This document shows, piece by piece, positions 28,285-37,227 of a stretch of DNA of 64,000 nucleotides. How positions within the stretch are numbered: position 1 is the stretch's first letter; each line of letters begins with the position of its first letter. This DNA is from Marinoscillum sp. (lineage in GTDB: Bacteria; Bacteroidota; Bacteroidia; Cytophagales; Cyclobacteriaceae). A program made the translations under genes and the position numbers. Under the pieces are notes generated by a model. The model was not told the origin of the DNA. It did not search any database and saw only the letters and a list, made by a program, of their open reading frames with translations. The stretch is from NCBI GenBank assembly GCA_024305105.1, contig JAMWZA010000010.1:1-64000 (forward strand), given 5' to 3'.

Positions 28285-29547
28285 ATGAAAAAATTTACTT
28301 ACCTAACTGTGTTGATCATGGCCCTTGGATATGGGGTGCAGGCACAAGTATCGATTTCTGCCGAAGTTCGTCCACGGACAGAATTTCGAAATGGATTCAA
28401 GACATTGACAGAGGAAGCAAAAAACGCTTCATTTTTTACCGAACAGCGTTCGCGGTTATACCTGAATTATGCTGACTCATCATTCAAATTCCAGGTAGCC
28501 TTTCAAGACATCCGCATCTGGGGAGAAACACCACAGATTTTCAAAGAAGAGTATGGCAAAACTTTCATCAGCGAAGCCTGGGGTCAGTACTACTTCACCA
28601 ATGCACTCTCAGTAAAAGTAGGTCGCCAGATCATCAGCTATGACAATCAGCGATTTCTTGGTGGCCTGGAGTGGGCACAGCAAGGAAGAAGACACGATGC
28701 GTTGCTTTTTTTATATGAAACACAGAAAAGCAAATTGCACTTCGGCCTGGCATACAATCAGGATGACGATGTGCCAGAACAAGGATTTCTGCAATCTCCG
28801 GGAGCTGGCTACTACAGTGTTGGAGGTAACTACAAAACGTTCCAGTATGCCTGGTTTAACCAGCAACTGAACGAAGGCTCACTATCCTTACTCGCTTTCA
28901 ATGCCGGTTACCAAAATGCAGACACCACCGTCTCGTTTAAGCAAACATTCGGAGTTGTTGCTTCGAAGAAAATAGGCGGCATCAAACTCGCTGGAGACTT
29001 TTACTACCAAACTGGAGAACTATCCAAAAACAACGTGAGCGCAATGCTGGCAGGAATCAATGCCACGTTTACGACCTCCGTTACACCATTGACTTTAGGA
29101 GTTGAATATGTGTCAGGAAAAGATGATGGAGATACATCGTCTGATATCACAGCATTCAGCCCTGACTTTGGGACCAACCACGCACACAATGGCTTCATGG
29201 ATTACTTCTATGTGGGACCAGCCAATGGTGCAGTAGGTGTGACGGACATTTACCTCAAAACAAATTTTAAAGTAGCCGGAGGTGCCTTCAAAGTACACGC
29301 ACACGAATTCCTGACAGGTTCTACACAGCTGGATAACGAAGGAAATGAACTAAGCAAAACGATGGGTACGGAAGTGGACCTGGTATTCGCTAAAAAACTC
29401 AAAGGCGGGGTGGTTTGGAATCTGGGATACTCTCAGATGTTTGCCACAGACACCATGGAGGCCCTCCGAGGCGGAGACAAAAGCGCACTCCAATGCTGGG
29501 CATGGACCATGATTACCTTCAAGCCTACCCTGTTTACATCGAAATAA
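28285..29547 (+). CDS. Outer-membrane porin, alginate-export-like family
   Basis: A 420-residue protein with a signal peptide (about 20 residues, ending V-Q-A-Q) and a beta-barrel pattern. The sequence near the start (E-V-R-P-R-T-E-F-R-N-G-F, Q-R-S-R-L-Y-L-N-Y) and the G-R-Q-x-I-x-Y-D-N-Q-R-F-L-G block fit the alginate_exp porin family. The family name is historical. Here it is first in a run with nrtA (27 bp downstream), so a role as the outer-membrane pore for nitrate/nitrite is a sound inference from context. Confidence 0.82.
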   Translation: MKKFTYLTVLIMALGYGVQAQVSISAEVRPRTEFRNGFKTLTEEAKNASFFTEQRSRLYLNYADSSFKFQVAFQDIRIWGETPQIFKEEYGKTFISEAWGQYYFTNALSVKVGRQIISYDNQRFLGGLEWAQQGRRHDALLFLYETQKSKLHFGLAYNQDDDVPEQGFLQSPGAGYYSVGGNYKTFQYAWFNQQLNEGSLSLLAFNAGYQNADTTVSFKQTFGVVASKKIGGIKLAGDFYYQTGELSKNNVSAMLAGINATFTTSVTPLTLGVEYVSGKDDGDTSSDITAFSPDFGTNHAHNGFMDYFYVGPANGAVGVTDIYLKTNFKVAGGAFKVHAHEFLTGSTQLDNEGNELSKTMGTEVDLVFAKKLKGGVVWNLGYSQMFATDTMEALRGGDKSALQCWAWTMITFKPTLFTSK

Positions 29548-29574
29548 TCTGATAACACATAAAATTTATCAAAC

Positions 29575-30960
29575 ATGAGATTAGTCAAAAGCACATTTAT
29601 ACTTGCCGCAATGGCGATCATCTGGACAGCATGTACAGGTGGCACAGCAAAAAACAAAACAGCCGATTTGGAGGAATCAAAAGAATCCTCCTCCAAGCTG
29701 ATGATTGAGAAGCCACAGCTTACATTTGGTTTCATCAAATTAACCGACATGGCTCCACTGGCCATCGCCAAAGAGCTTGGTTACTTTGAGGATGAAGGTC
29801 TTTACGTAACGATTGAAGCGCAATCCAACTGGAAAAATGTTCTCGATAGAGTCATCGACGGACAGCTGGACGGGTCCCACATGTTGGCCGGTCAGCCGAT
29901 TGCAGCAGGAGCCGGATTTGGCCGTCAAGCCGAATTGGTGACGCCATTTTCAATGGATTTAAATGGCAATGGAATTACCGTATCGAATGAAGTTTGGTCT
30001 GCAATGAAACCGAATGTTCCACAAGATGCTGAGGGCAAACCCATACATCCAATAAAAGCAGATGCCCTGGCTCCAGTCGTGAAAGACTTTAAAAACGCCG
30101 GACGTCCATTCAAAATGGGCATGGTATTTCCAGTGTCCACACACAACTACGAGATTCGCTACTGGTTGGCAGCAGCCGGAATCAATCCGGGCTTTTATAC
30201 TGCCGAAAATATCCAGGGCCAGGTAGACGCAGATGTGTTGCTATCCGTAACTCCTCCACCACAGATGCCCGCCACACTGGAAGCCGGAACCATCTTTGGA
30301 TACTGTGTGGGTGAGCCATGGAACCAGCAAGCCGTTTTTAAAGGAATCGGAGTACCCGTAACAACCAACTACGACATCTGGAAAAACAACCCGGAAAAAG
30401 TCTTTGTGATGACTAAGAAGTTCGTAGACGAAAACCCGAACACCGCCATTGCTGTAACCAAAGCACTGATCAGGGCCGCCAAATGGTTGGACACCCCAGG
30501 TAACAGACCAGAAGCAGTTGGCATTCTTTCCATGCCGCAGTATGTGGGAGCGGATTCGATCGTTATCGCCAACTCCATGACAGGAACCTTTGAATTTGAG
30601 AAGGGTGACAAACGAGAAATGCCTGACTTTAACGTTTTCTATCGCTACAACGCCACGTACCCATTCTATTCAGATGGCATCTGGTTCCTGACTCAAATGA
30701 GAAGATGGGGTCAAATCCCGGAAAGCAAGCCAGCCGACTGGTACCACAGCACCATCAAGGACATCTATCGTCCGGATATCTGGAAACAGGCTGCTGATAT
30801 GCTAGCTGAAGAAGGCAAGATTCCAACTTCTGATATTCCTGAAACAGATGGGTACAAGACTCCTTCGAGTGACTTTATTGATGGCACCACCTATGATGGA
30901 AAAGACCCGATTGGGTATGTCAACAGCTTCGAAATTGGCAATAAGGACGAGAGTTTGTAG
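29575..30960 (+). CDS. nrtA: Nitrate ABC transporter substrate-binding lipoprotein
   Basis: A 461-residue NrtA/CmpA-type binding protein. The N-terminus is a lipoprotein signal with Cys21 in W-T-A-C, followed by an acidic/Ser-rich linker. The mature part begins [19 protein letters not shown] and contains H-M-L-A-G-Q-P and [12 protein letters not shown], all typical of nitrate- and bicarbonate-binding NrtA/CmpA. Nitrate is favoured because of the neighbouring nitrate and nitrite reductase genes. It would bind nitrate in the periplasm and deliver it to NrtB. Confidence 0.93.
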   Translation: MRLVKSTFILAAMAIIWTACTGGTAKNKTADLEESKESSSKLMIEKPQLTFGFIKLTDMAPLAIAKELGYFEDEGLYVTIEAQSNWKNVLDRVIDGQLDGSHMLAGQPIAAGAGFGRQAELVTPFSMDLNGNGITVSNEVWSAMKPNVPQDAEGKPIHPIKADALAPVVKDFKNAGRPFKMGMVFPVSTHNYEIRYWLAAAGINPGFYTAENIQGQVDADVLLSVTPPPQMPATLEAGTIFGYCVGEPWNQQAVFKGIGVPVTTNYDIWKNNPEKVFVMTKKFVDENPNTAIAVTKALIRAAKWLDTPGNRPEAVGILSMPQYVGADSIVIANSMTGTFEFEKGDKREMPDFNVFYRYNATYPFYSDGIWFLTQMRRWGQIPESKPADWYHSTIKDIYRPDIWKQAADMLAEEGKIPTSDIPETDGYKTPSSDFIDGTTYDGKDPIGYVNSFEIGNKDESL

Positions 30961-30963
30961 GAC

Positions 30964-31138
30964 TGTCAAGTCTCAAACGAAGATGCTGAAACAAGTTCAG
31001 CATGACCAAAAAAACAGGGATCAAGACTTGACAATTTCAATCTCAAAAAATAGACGTTGGTGTCTGAGGGTTTGGCTCGCCCAGCCCTCGCACCAACTTC
31101 ATTCCAAAATATTTATAGCTTCATAAAATACCAACGTC
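30964..31138 (+). promoter_or_regulatory. Structured nrtA-nrtB intergenic region with competing hairpins
   Basis: Three nested or competing structures are visible. First, arms 30964-30973 and 31024-31033 are perfect 10-bp complements and enclose an 8-bp stem-loop at 30983-31003. Second, GTTGGTG (31056-31062) pairs with CACCAAC (31091-31097), extended inside by GAGGG/CCCTC. Third, GACGTTGGT (31053-31061) is also perfectly complementary to ACCAACGTC (31130-31138), the nine bases just before the nrtB ATG. The second and third structures exclude each other, which is the layout of an attenuator or translational switch. A dispersed extragenic repeat is the alternative. Confidence 0.55.
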
Positions 31139-32236
31139 ATGAAGGACAAATCAATCAAAACATTAAAGATGTTCGGGCTCGGCTTCCTGGAGCCTTTGAT
31201 CCGAATATTTAGCGGTGAAGAGCCTGCCAAAAACGGTAAAATCTTCTTCACTCGGGCGCTATTGCCTTTACTTTCCATTTTTGTATTCATTGCTATCTGG
31301 CACGCAGGCGCCATGGCGCTTTACAACAGTGAAGCAGATGCCCGAATAGAAAAAGCACGTGAAGAACAAGGGGAAGAAGCCGCCATTGCCATGCAGGAAT
31401 GCATCGAATCTGGCGATATCTCCTGCCAGCCCAACACACTGCCATCACCAGCGCAAGTCTATGGCGCATTCCAGGCATTGTGTCAAGATCATCAGAGCAT
31501 CAGCGAAAAGAAAGACGACTTCAAAGAGCGCGTTTCTGAAACCAACGAACAACGCGAGGCACAGGGACTGGATCCCATTACCTACACGGGAAGACCTTCA
31601 TTTCTAGACCAGATTGGCACGAGCCTGAAAACCGTTTTTGCCGGATGTCTCCTGGCCATGTTTATCGCCGTACCTATCGGGATTATCATTGGTTTGAGTC
31701 CATCGTTAAGAACGTCATTCAACTGGCTCATTCAGATTTTAAAACCGGTTTCTCCGGTAGTCTGGCTGTTGCTCGTCTTTATGATTGTGAAAACAGTCAT
31801 CACCGATCCTAGTCTCGACAAATCATTCATTATTTCCTTCATCAGTGTGGGACTATGTGCCATGTGGGCAACATTGGTCAACACCAGCATGGGCGTGAGC
31901 ACTGTAGACAAAGATTTCATCAATGTGGCCAAAGTATTGAAACTCAATATTGGACAAAACATCTTCAAAATCATTCTTCCAGCCTCTTTACCATTGATTT
32001 TCACTGGATTACGCATTACAGTCTCTGTGGCCTGGATGGTGTTGATCGCCATCGAACTACTGGCACAAAGCCCGGGTCTTGGGTCATTTGTATGGGAAGA
32101 ATTCCAAAACGGTGCGAATGACTCCAATGCCAAAATCATTGTGGCCATGTTCGTCATCGGGCTTATCGGATTTCTGCTTGACAGAATCATGCTGAGTGTA
32201 CAAAATATGATGAGTTTCAATAAAGGAATGGCATAA
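31139..32236 (+). CDS. nrtB: Nitrate ABC transporter permease
   Basis: A 365-residue inner-membrane permease. One N-terminal membrane helix (about 41-60) is followed by a charged periplasmic stretch of roughly 90 residues, then the five-helix permease core with the binding-protein-dependent transport signature near the C-terminal half ([16 protein letters not shown]). Family members are usually about 270-300 residues, so the periplasmic insert is an extension. The stop overlaps the next ATG by one base (TAATG). Confidence 0.9.
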   Translation: MKDKSIKTLKMFGLGFLEPLIRIFSGEEPAKNGKIFFTRALLPLLSIFVFIAIWHAGAMALYNSEADARIEKAREEQGEEAAIAMQECIESGDISCQPNTLPSPAQVYGAFQALCQDHQSISEKKDDFKERVSETNEQREAQGLDPITYTGRPSFLDQIGTSLKTVFAGCLLAMFIAVPIGIIIGLSPSLRTSFNWLIQILKPVSPVVWLLLVFMIVKTVITDPSLDKSFIISFISVGLCAMWATLVNTSMGVSTVDKDFINVAKVLKLNIGQNIFKIILPASLPLIFTGLRITVSVAWMVLIAIELLAQSPGLGSFVWEEFQNGANDSNAKIIVAMFVIGLIGFLLDRIMLSVQNMMSFNKGMA

Positions 32237-33114
32237 TGGCAATACTGGAATTAAACAATGTTTCAAAATCCTTCGGCGTGGGGTCTAACAAGATCGACGT
32301 GCTTACAGACATCAATCTAAGCGTTAATGAAGGAGAGTTTTTAGCAATCGTTGGGTTTTCGGGTAGCGGTAAAACCACCCTCATCAACCTAATCAACGGA
32401 CTACATTTTCCCGACCAGGGAGAGGTACTCTTAAAAGGAAATCCGATTGTTGGGCCGGGCCCGGATAGAGGAGTGATTTTTCAGAACTATTCATTACTAC
32501 CCTGGCTGTCTGTTTACAGCAATGTAAAACTCGCCGTGGATGAAGTGTTCCCAAAAATGTCTCGATCAGAGAAGGAGGCACACATTTTGAAATACATCGA
32601 AATGGTGAACCTCACACCCGCCCGGGATAAAAAACCATCTGAACTATCGGGAGGCATGCGCCAGCGGGTATCTGTAGCCAGAGCACTGGCCATGAACCCG
32701 GAGATGCTCCTGATGGATGAGCCACTAAGCGCACTGGATGCTCTGACGCGTGGGTCACTACAGGAAGAAATCATCAAGATCTGGAGTCAGAACAAGAAAA
32801 CTGCCGTGCTCATCACCAACGACGTGGATGAAGGCATCTTGATGGCAGACCGCATCATTCCACTCACGCCAGGCCCGAATGCCACACTCGGACCAGAATT
32901 CAATGTGCCGTTTGAGCGGCCCAGAGATGTGACCAACATCAACAAAGACGAGCAGTATAAGCGCTTACGCAACGAGATTCTGGAGTACCTGATAGAAGTG
33001 GGGTCCACCAGAAGACAGGTGAGTGACCAGAAATACATTTTGCCGGACCTGAAACCAACCATGCCTGGTCGCATACGCCTGGGCCGGAAAAAGCAGAAAG
33101 TAAAGTATTTCTAA
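32236..33114 (+). CDS. nrtC: Nitrate ABC transporter ATPase (first)
   Basis: A 292-residue ATPase with Walker [10 protein letters not shown], the Q-loop block [13 protein letters not shown] signature L-S-G-G-M-R-Q-R, and Walker [12 protein letters not shown]. Cyanobacterial NrtC has an added C-terminal NrtA-like regulatory domain of several hundred residues; this protein has only a short basic tail (R-L-G-R-K-K-Q-K), so that regulatory part is absent. The symbol follows operon order. Confidence 0.85.
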   Translation: MAILELNNVSKSFGVGSNKIDVLTDINLSVNEGEFLAIVGFSGSGKTTLINLINGLHFPDQGEVLLKGNPIVGPGPDRGVIFQNYSLLPWLSVYSNVKLAVDEVFPKMSRSEKEAHILKYIEMVNLTPARDKKPSELSGGMRQRVSVARALAMNPEMLLMDEPLSALDALTRGSLQEEIIKIWSQNKKTAVLITNDVDEGILMADRIIPLTPGPNATLGPEFNVPFERPRDVTNINKDEQYKRLRNEILEYLIEVGSTRRQVSDQKYILPDLKPTMPGRIRLGRKKQKVKYF

Positions 33115-33176
33115 ATCGCTACATGCCAGAGCCAGCATTCAAAATCAATTCCTTAAAGCACTAAGAACTCAACACC

Positions 33177-33992
33177 ATGCAAACACAACTTCAAGCAGTT
33201 CCCACCATGCCAGAGCCGGTTGCTCGGCCAGACATGCTGGTCTGCCAGGACTTAAAAAAAGTATATCCCACGCCAACGGGCGATTATGTGGTACTGGACG
33301 ATCTGCAACTTTCGATTAAGGAAAGTGAGTTTGTCTCGATCATCGGCCACTCGGGTTGTGGTAAATCAACCTTGCTTACCATGATCGCGGGTCTCAATGA
33401 AATCAGCGGTGGGCAAATTATCGTGGATAAAGATCCCGTACGCGAGGCAGGTCCAGACCGGGCGGTGGTTTTTCAGTCACCCAGTTTGCTTCCATGGCTC
33501 ACTGCCTTGCAAAATGTGATGATTGGGGTAAAGCAAGTATTCCCCAGTGCATCCCGAGCAGAAAAAGAAGAAATCTGCAAATACTATCTGGACAAAGTTG
33601 GGCTTGGAAATGACTTTCATAAAAGAGCCACGGACTTATCACAGGGTATGCAGCAGCGGGTGGGAATCGCCAGAGCATTTGCCCTGAAGCCTAAAGTACT
33701 ACTCCTCGACGAACCCTTTGGGATGCTGGACTCACTCACGAGAGGAGAACTTCAGGATGTACTGCTAGAGATCTGGCAAAAGGAAAAAATTACGGCTGTG
33801 GCAATCACCCACGATGTGGATGAATCCATTTTTCTGGCCGATCGGGTGATCATGATGACCAGTGGGCCTTATGCGAAGATTGGCGATGAGCTGGAGATCC
33901 CTTTCGAGCGACCAAGGAATCGCAAGGAAGTACTGGAGCATCCGGATTACTACGATTACCGGGCGTATTTGCTCAATTTTCTGAATCACTAA
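33177..33992 (+). CDS. nrtD: Nitrate ABC transporter ATPase (second)
   Basis: A 271-residue ATPase with Walker A G-H-S-G-C-G-K-S-T, Q-loop F-Q-S-P-S-L-L-P-W-L, signature L-S-Q-G-M-Q-Q-R and Walker B L-L-L-D-E-P-F-G-M-L-D. The signature reads L-S-Q-G instead of L-S-G-G, a change also common in NrtD proteins. It presumably forms a heterodimer with the first ATPase on NrtB. A strong terminator follows. Confidence 0.88.
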   Translation: MQTQLQAVPTMPEPVARPDMLVCQDLKKVYPTPTGDYVVLDDLQLSIKESEFVSIIGHSGCGKSTLLTMIAGLNEISGGQIIVDKDPVREAGPDRAVVFQSPSLLPWLTALQNVMIGVKQVFPSASRAEKEEICKYYLDKVGLGNDFHKRATDLSQGMQQRVGIARAFALKPKVLLLDEPFGMLDSLTRGELQDVLLEIWQKEKITAVAITHDVDESIFLADRVIMMTSGPYAKIGDELEIPFERPRNRKEVLEHPDYYDYRAYLLNFLNH

Positions 33993-34008
33993 AAGAAATT
34001 TTCTTAGA

Positions 34009-34161
34009 CTCAGAGTCCTCTATGAGTGACTTTGAGAGGATGGAAATCATTAAAAGAAATCGAATCAAACTCAGTAGGAGCTGTTGGCAGTATTGCCGGC
34101 AGCTTTTTTATGTTTGTATTGAATTCTTCTTACCTCAGAGTCCTCTGCGAGTGACTCTGAG
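34009..34161. repeat. Two 28-bp palindromic repeats flanking a terminator
   Basis: Copies 34009-34036 and 34134-34161 differ at 3 of 28 bases. Each is itself a hairpin, with arms CTCAGAGT/ACTCTGAG (one mismatch in the first copy). They bracket the terminator of the nrt operon. They look like extragenic palindromic (REP/BIME-like) elements. Confidence 0.65.
34079..34109 (+). terminator. Rho-independent terminator of the porin-nrt operon
   Basis: An 11-bp stem (34079-34089 with 34094-34104, two G-T pairs) with a 4-base loop and a six-T run, 87 bp after the last ATPase stop. Confidence 0.9.
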
Positions 34162-34251
34162 GGGGGAGATAAGCGGGATGTTTAGCAGACACTTTGCAGA
34201 TGACTTAGTAGGCCCATGCGCAATAGTCTGTTACAACCTTTTATCTGTTTT

Positions 34252-34704
34252 TTAAGGTTGCTTTGGGTTCGTTCCCCACCCATCAAATTCGCAATCATGT
34301 TCGTAACCAAGTTTACACATGGATTTAGTCCAGTTCAAAACTTCTTCAGTTGACATTTTGATTTTGGTTGTCCAACCAGTTACGAGATAGAGGCCATCAT
34401 CTCCAGCTGAAAGTCCAGCCTCAGCACTGTATTCCAAACTCTTTACCGCTGTTAATAAGTCGTCTGCCTTACTTTGTTCATCCGTATAAAAAAAGAACTC
34501 CAATCTTAGTTCTGAAGAATCCGTTACCCCGTGTTCTCTAAGTTGACTCATAGTTTGGGGAGTCATCTGAGTTTGACTAGCTAAATTTTGTTTATGCGAT
34601 AGTTCGTCCATAAAGCGTTGGTTGTTCATAGATGAGTTGCAGTTCGTAATTAGCATCGTTAGAAGTAATAAATTTAGTAAACTAGATAAAGTTGAAAGTT
34701 TCAT
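34252..34704 (-). CDS. Lipoprotein with an RraB-like domain
   Basis: I start at the ATG at 34704 (150 residues), which gives a lipoprotein signal ending L-I-T-N-C. The mature part resembles the RraB (regulator of ribonuclease E activity B, DUF695-like) fold: an early L-R-x-x-G-x-x-D, a long alternating beta/alpha region with L-E-F-F-F-Y-T, and the end C-E-F-D-G-W-G-T, which is the family's hallmark. RraB is normally cytoplasmic and inhibits RNase E; an exported lipoprotein cannot do that, so the domain must serve something else. The gene is in an AT-rich, cassette-like stretch and has no co-directional operon partner closer than 236 bp. Confidence 0.65.
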   Translation of the reverse strand: MKLSTLSSLLNLLLLTMLITNCNSSMNNQRFMDELSHKQNLASQTQMTPQTMSQLREHGVTDSSELRLEFFFYTDEQSKADDLLTAVKSLEYSAEAGLSAGDDGLYLVTGWTTKIKMSTEEVLNWTKSMCKLGYEHDCEFDGWGTNPKQP

Positions 34705-34940
34705 TAGATCGGAGTGCAATTACCAGTATATCGACCAACTATCGGTTGTATGCCACAGCTTATTAAAGCGCACAATTTAGTGAAATCTGCCGATGCTCAC
34801 AACGGTTGTAAATGGCACTGCGTTTGGAAAGATAAAACTCCTGCTAGCTGCACTCGGTAGAATGCTCCGCCTTTTCTCAGTGGCAGATTCATGGTGAAGT
34901 TCGTACTGAAGTATGTAAAGTGGCAGTTGGCGCATTCGTG
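34705..34940. other. Intergenic spacer with attC-like inverted segments
   Basis: There is no ORF. The spacer has several short inverted repeats (ACAAC-C-GTTGT palindrome near 34800; TGCCAC/GTGGCA; AAGCGC/GCGCTT) spread over it. Read on the minus strand it starts just after the stop of the 178-residue gene, whose last codons themselves lie in a CCCTAAC-type box. The layout resembles a decayed integron attC site but does not match the consensus fully. Confidence 0.35.
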
Positions 34941-35477
34941 CTAGCGCTTGTTAGGGTTTTTCAGTCTATTGGTGATTAATTCTGTTCCATCAGCCGAAAT
35001 GAATTTTAGGTTAGACCCTTCAATTCTCAATTCAGTTTTAAAGTTGGCAGAGTCATCAAATGTTTCAGTTAGCGTTGCGCCATAAGTTGAAATATTGTTT
35101 ATTTTAAAAGGGATGGCATCAGGAGGAATTTGTAATTTGTTGAGCGGTTGATTAGTTGAATCGAGTGAATAATAATAAGTATGACCAGTTGAATCCGTAT
35201 TGAATCTAAATTGGATTACTGACACTCCTGGATATGGTTCGACAGTTGTTAAAATTGAATCCTGGCTAATAAACCTATAATATCCAGAATCAAGTTTCCT
35301 TATAACAATTGTTCTATTAGGTTCAGTAAAGAAGTCTTCTGTTGACCATGAAACAGTGTCTCCAAATGCCGTGGAAGGTTCATATGACCAGTTTCCTTCA
35401 AGTTGTGTTCTTAAGGAGCTGCTTTGGTTGCATGACACTAACAAAACCAAAATACAAAGAAGTCTAAAGTGATTCAT
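34941..35477 (-). CDS. Unknown lipoprotein
   Basis: A 178-residue lipoprotein (L-L-V-S-C, Cys16) that I do not recognise. The mature part is predicted mostly beta, with an opening L-E-G-N-W-S-Y-E that recalls lipocalin-like or DUF-type Bacteroidota lipoproteins. It is AT-rich relative to its neighbours. The coding region is bounded by inverted 7-mers: CCCTAAC at 35485-35491 just before the ATG, and its complement at 34950-34956 inside the last codons. This is the placement expected for a mobile gene cassette. Confidence 0.7.
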   Translation of the reverse strand: MNHFRLLCILVLLVSCNQSSSLRTQLEGNWSYEPSTAFGDTVSWSTEDFFTEPNRTIVIRKLDSGYYRFISQDSILTTVEPYPGVSVIQFRFNTDSTGHTYYYSLDSTNQPLNKLQIPPDAIPFKINNISTYGATLTETFDDSANFKTELRIEGSNLKFISADGTELITNRLKNPNKR

Positions 35478-35824
35478 AGATTAACCCTAACATTCGTTAT
35501 TGCGCAACCACTGTTGCACATAACCTATTTCAGCTACTCTATACCTAGGCTTCAAAATTTGCAATCCGGCCGGATATACTTATTATTCCTTCAAAATAAC
35601 GGAATAAACCCGTTAACACAAATAGCTTCTGTCAGCGTTCCAGCACAATCGTCTTGATGTAGCACTTTAGCTTTCCTCATCTCTGGTTACTGCGCCCCAA
35701 TTCACATCCAAATTATTTTCTTTTCTCTTTTACCAATGTTGCCAATCGTGTTTTCGCATCTCTATACCCTTTAGGCTGCACACTACTCAATACTTACCGA
35801 TTATACCATAAAGGATATGCTATT
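35478..35824. other. Intergenic region with attC-like hairpin at one end
   Basis: This stretch separates two minus-strand lipoprotein genes. Bases 35496-35524 form an imperfect 29-bp inverted repeat (GTTAT ... ATAAC outer arms, GCGCAAC/GTTGCAC inner arms). A related sequence lies at 34217-34240 beyond the RraB-like gene. From about 35540 to 35824 I see no credible gene, repeat or terminator. Confidence 0.5.
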
Positions 35825-36967
35825 CTAGCGATAGGTAAGCTCCAGGTTATCTGTCCATCCCTGAAAGGCATAAATCTGATTAGCTCCATCATTGTGACCA
35901 TTCGCTATTAAGATGTTCAGGACTGCATCAGACCCACTTAATCGATACTTGTCTACCTTTCCAGCTCTACTGCCAGGAGTGATTTCATAAATGGTTCCAA
36001 AAATAGCCGGTAGGTAAATACGATTTACCCCATCATTTCTCACATCACCATACTCAATCTCAAATGGCCCAGTAACTTCGGATGAAATAACCACTCGCGA
36101 CCAATTCCCATTTTCATAATAGTACTCATAGAAGTCTTCCACTCCCATCACATAAAGGGAACCAGACGCTTCTATAGCCCGTAGTAAGAATGAATAAGCA
36201 TATGAAGTTTCGGCTTCACCCGGAAAGATGCGCGGCATTTCAGTCTTACTCCACTCCCCATTATAGGCAAATTCATATAGTTTTCCAGACCGAGAAGACA
36301 TGTAAATATTGTCTCTGTTCTCTCCACGAACATCACCTGCATCCATGGCAACAACCGGGTCTTCATGATCAGGAATATCGATCAACCGGGTATTCCACTC
36401 CGAACCAGTATAAAAAACCTCAATAATTCGCTCCTCATCAAAATCTAATTCCTGTATAATCAGACTTCTCCTGTCCTCATTGGAAAATTTTCCAGACACA
36501 AAACCACCAACGGTTACCTCTAAGTCAGAGGAATAAATTGTATCATGCTTCCATTCGCCTTCATCAAAAGTCAATTCCGTAAAGTACTGATGCGCTATGT
36601 TGTAGGTGCCTTCCTTGTATTTGAGCCCAAGAGCAATCACATGTCGTTTCCCATCAGATTTAAGGTCATCGAGCCATGCCCAGCCTGCTGGAGTGTTGGT
36701 AACAGAACCGGTCTGCTCCCACCTACTTTCTTTATATGTATACTCCAGAATTCCTGACACCTCAAATGGACTAGACAAAATAATTCCATACGCACGATTA
36801 ATACCGTCATTTCTACCCACACCAATATCAAGAAACTGCGCTGGCAACCGCTCTTGTCGAAATCCATGCTCCTCACGATCCTTACAACTAATAAATGAAA
36901 TGGTCGCAACTACAATTATTAAAACCGGTAAAAATCGGAGACGGCATAACATTGGTAAGGCATTCAT
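35825..36967 (-). CDS. Repeat (beta-propeller-like) lipoprotein
   Basis: The start is placed at the ATG at 36967 (380 residues) because it begins a lipoprotein signal with S-F-I-S-C; a longer frame from 37009 adds only a weak N-terminus. The mature protein contains repeats of roughly 50 residues built on G-D-V-R-x-[DE]-x-x-[ND]-x-I-Y followed by an aromatic E-W/N-W segment, like FG-GAP or seven-bladed propeller proteins. No enzymatic motif is visible. It sits between the cassette-like stretch and the narK promoter, on the opposite strand to the nitrate genes, and is probably unrelated to them. Confidence 0.7.
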   Translation of the reverse strand: MNALPMLCRLRFLPVLIIVVATISFISCKDREEHGFRQERLPAQFLDIGVGRNDGINRAYGIILSSPFEVSGILEYTYKESRWEQTGSVTNTPAGWAWLDDLKSDGKRHVIALGLKYKEGTYNIAHQYFTELTFDEGEWKHDTIYSSDLEVTVGGFVSGKFSNEDRRSLIIQELDFDEERIIEVFYTGSEWNTRLIDIPDHEDPVVAMDAGDVRGENRDNIYMSSRSGKLYEFAYNGEWSKTEMPRIFPGEAETSYAYSFLLRAIEASGSLYVMGVEDFYEYYYENGNWSRVVISSEVTGPFEIEYGDVRNDGVNRIYLPAIFGTIYEITPGSRAGKVDKYRLSGSDAVLNILIANGHNDGANQIYAFQGWTDNLELTYR

Positions 36968-37135
36968 AGTCAGAGAGTTTATAACAAATATGATGGAATT
37001 ATCAGTCATTTAGAAATGCCTCTCTTCCTATTTTGAGCCAACCCTGCTAAAAGAAATCCCTATATGACCACCGCTAAGCTGATAATATTTCCTGGCAGGT
37101 AAGATGCTCTATGACCTTTTAATCTCAACCCGTAC

Positions 37136-37215
37136 TACTTACGTAATTAATTACGTAGTATTACTTACTTTTATCTAAGTATTTACGTAGTTTTGAACTT
37201 CTTCAGAACTACGTA
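37136..37215. promoter_or_regulatory. TACGTA operator cluster before narK
   Basis: TACGTA at 37140, 37152, 37184 and 37210, plus TACTTA at 37136 and 37162. The 37152/37162 pair has the 10-bp spacing; 37140-37157 is a perfect 18-bp palindrome. The 32-bp step from 37152 to 37184 equals that between the inner sites (20367 and 20399) before nirB. The last hexamer ends 12 bp before the ATG. Confidence 0.7.
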
Positions 37216-37227
37216 ATCAAACTTAGT

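Noticed and set aside
34022-34255. 77-codon frame after the nrt operon
   Set aside because: It runs through two palindromic repeats and a strong terminator, so translation of such a product is unlikely.
35469-35657. 62-codon plus-strand frame in the cassette-like spacer
   Set aside because: It starts inside the opposite gene's start region, crosses the inverted repeat and has no signal or motif.
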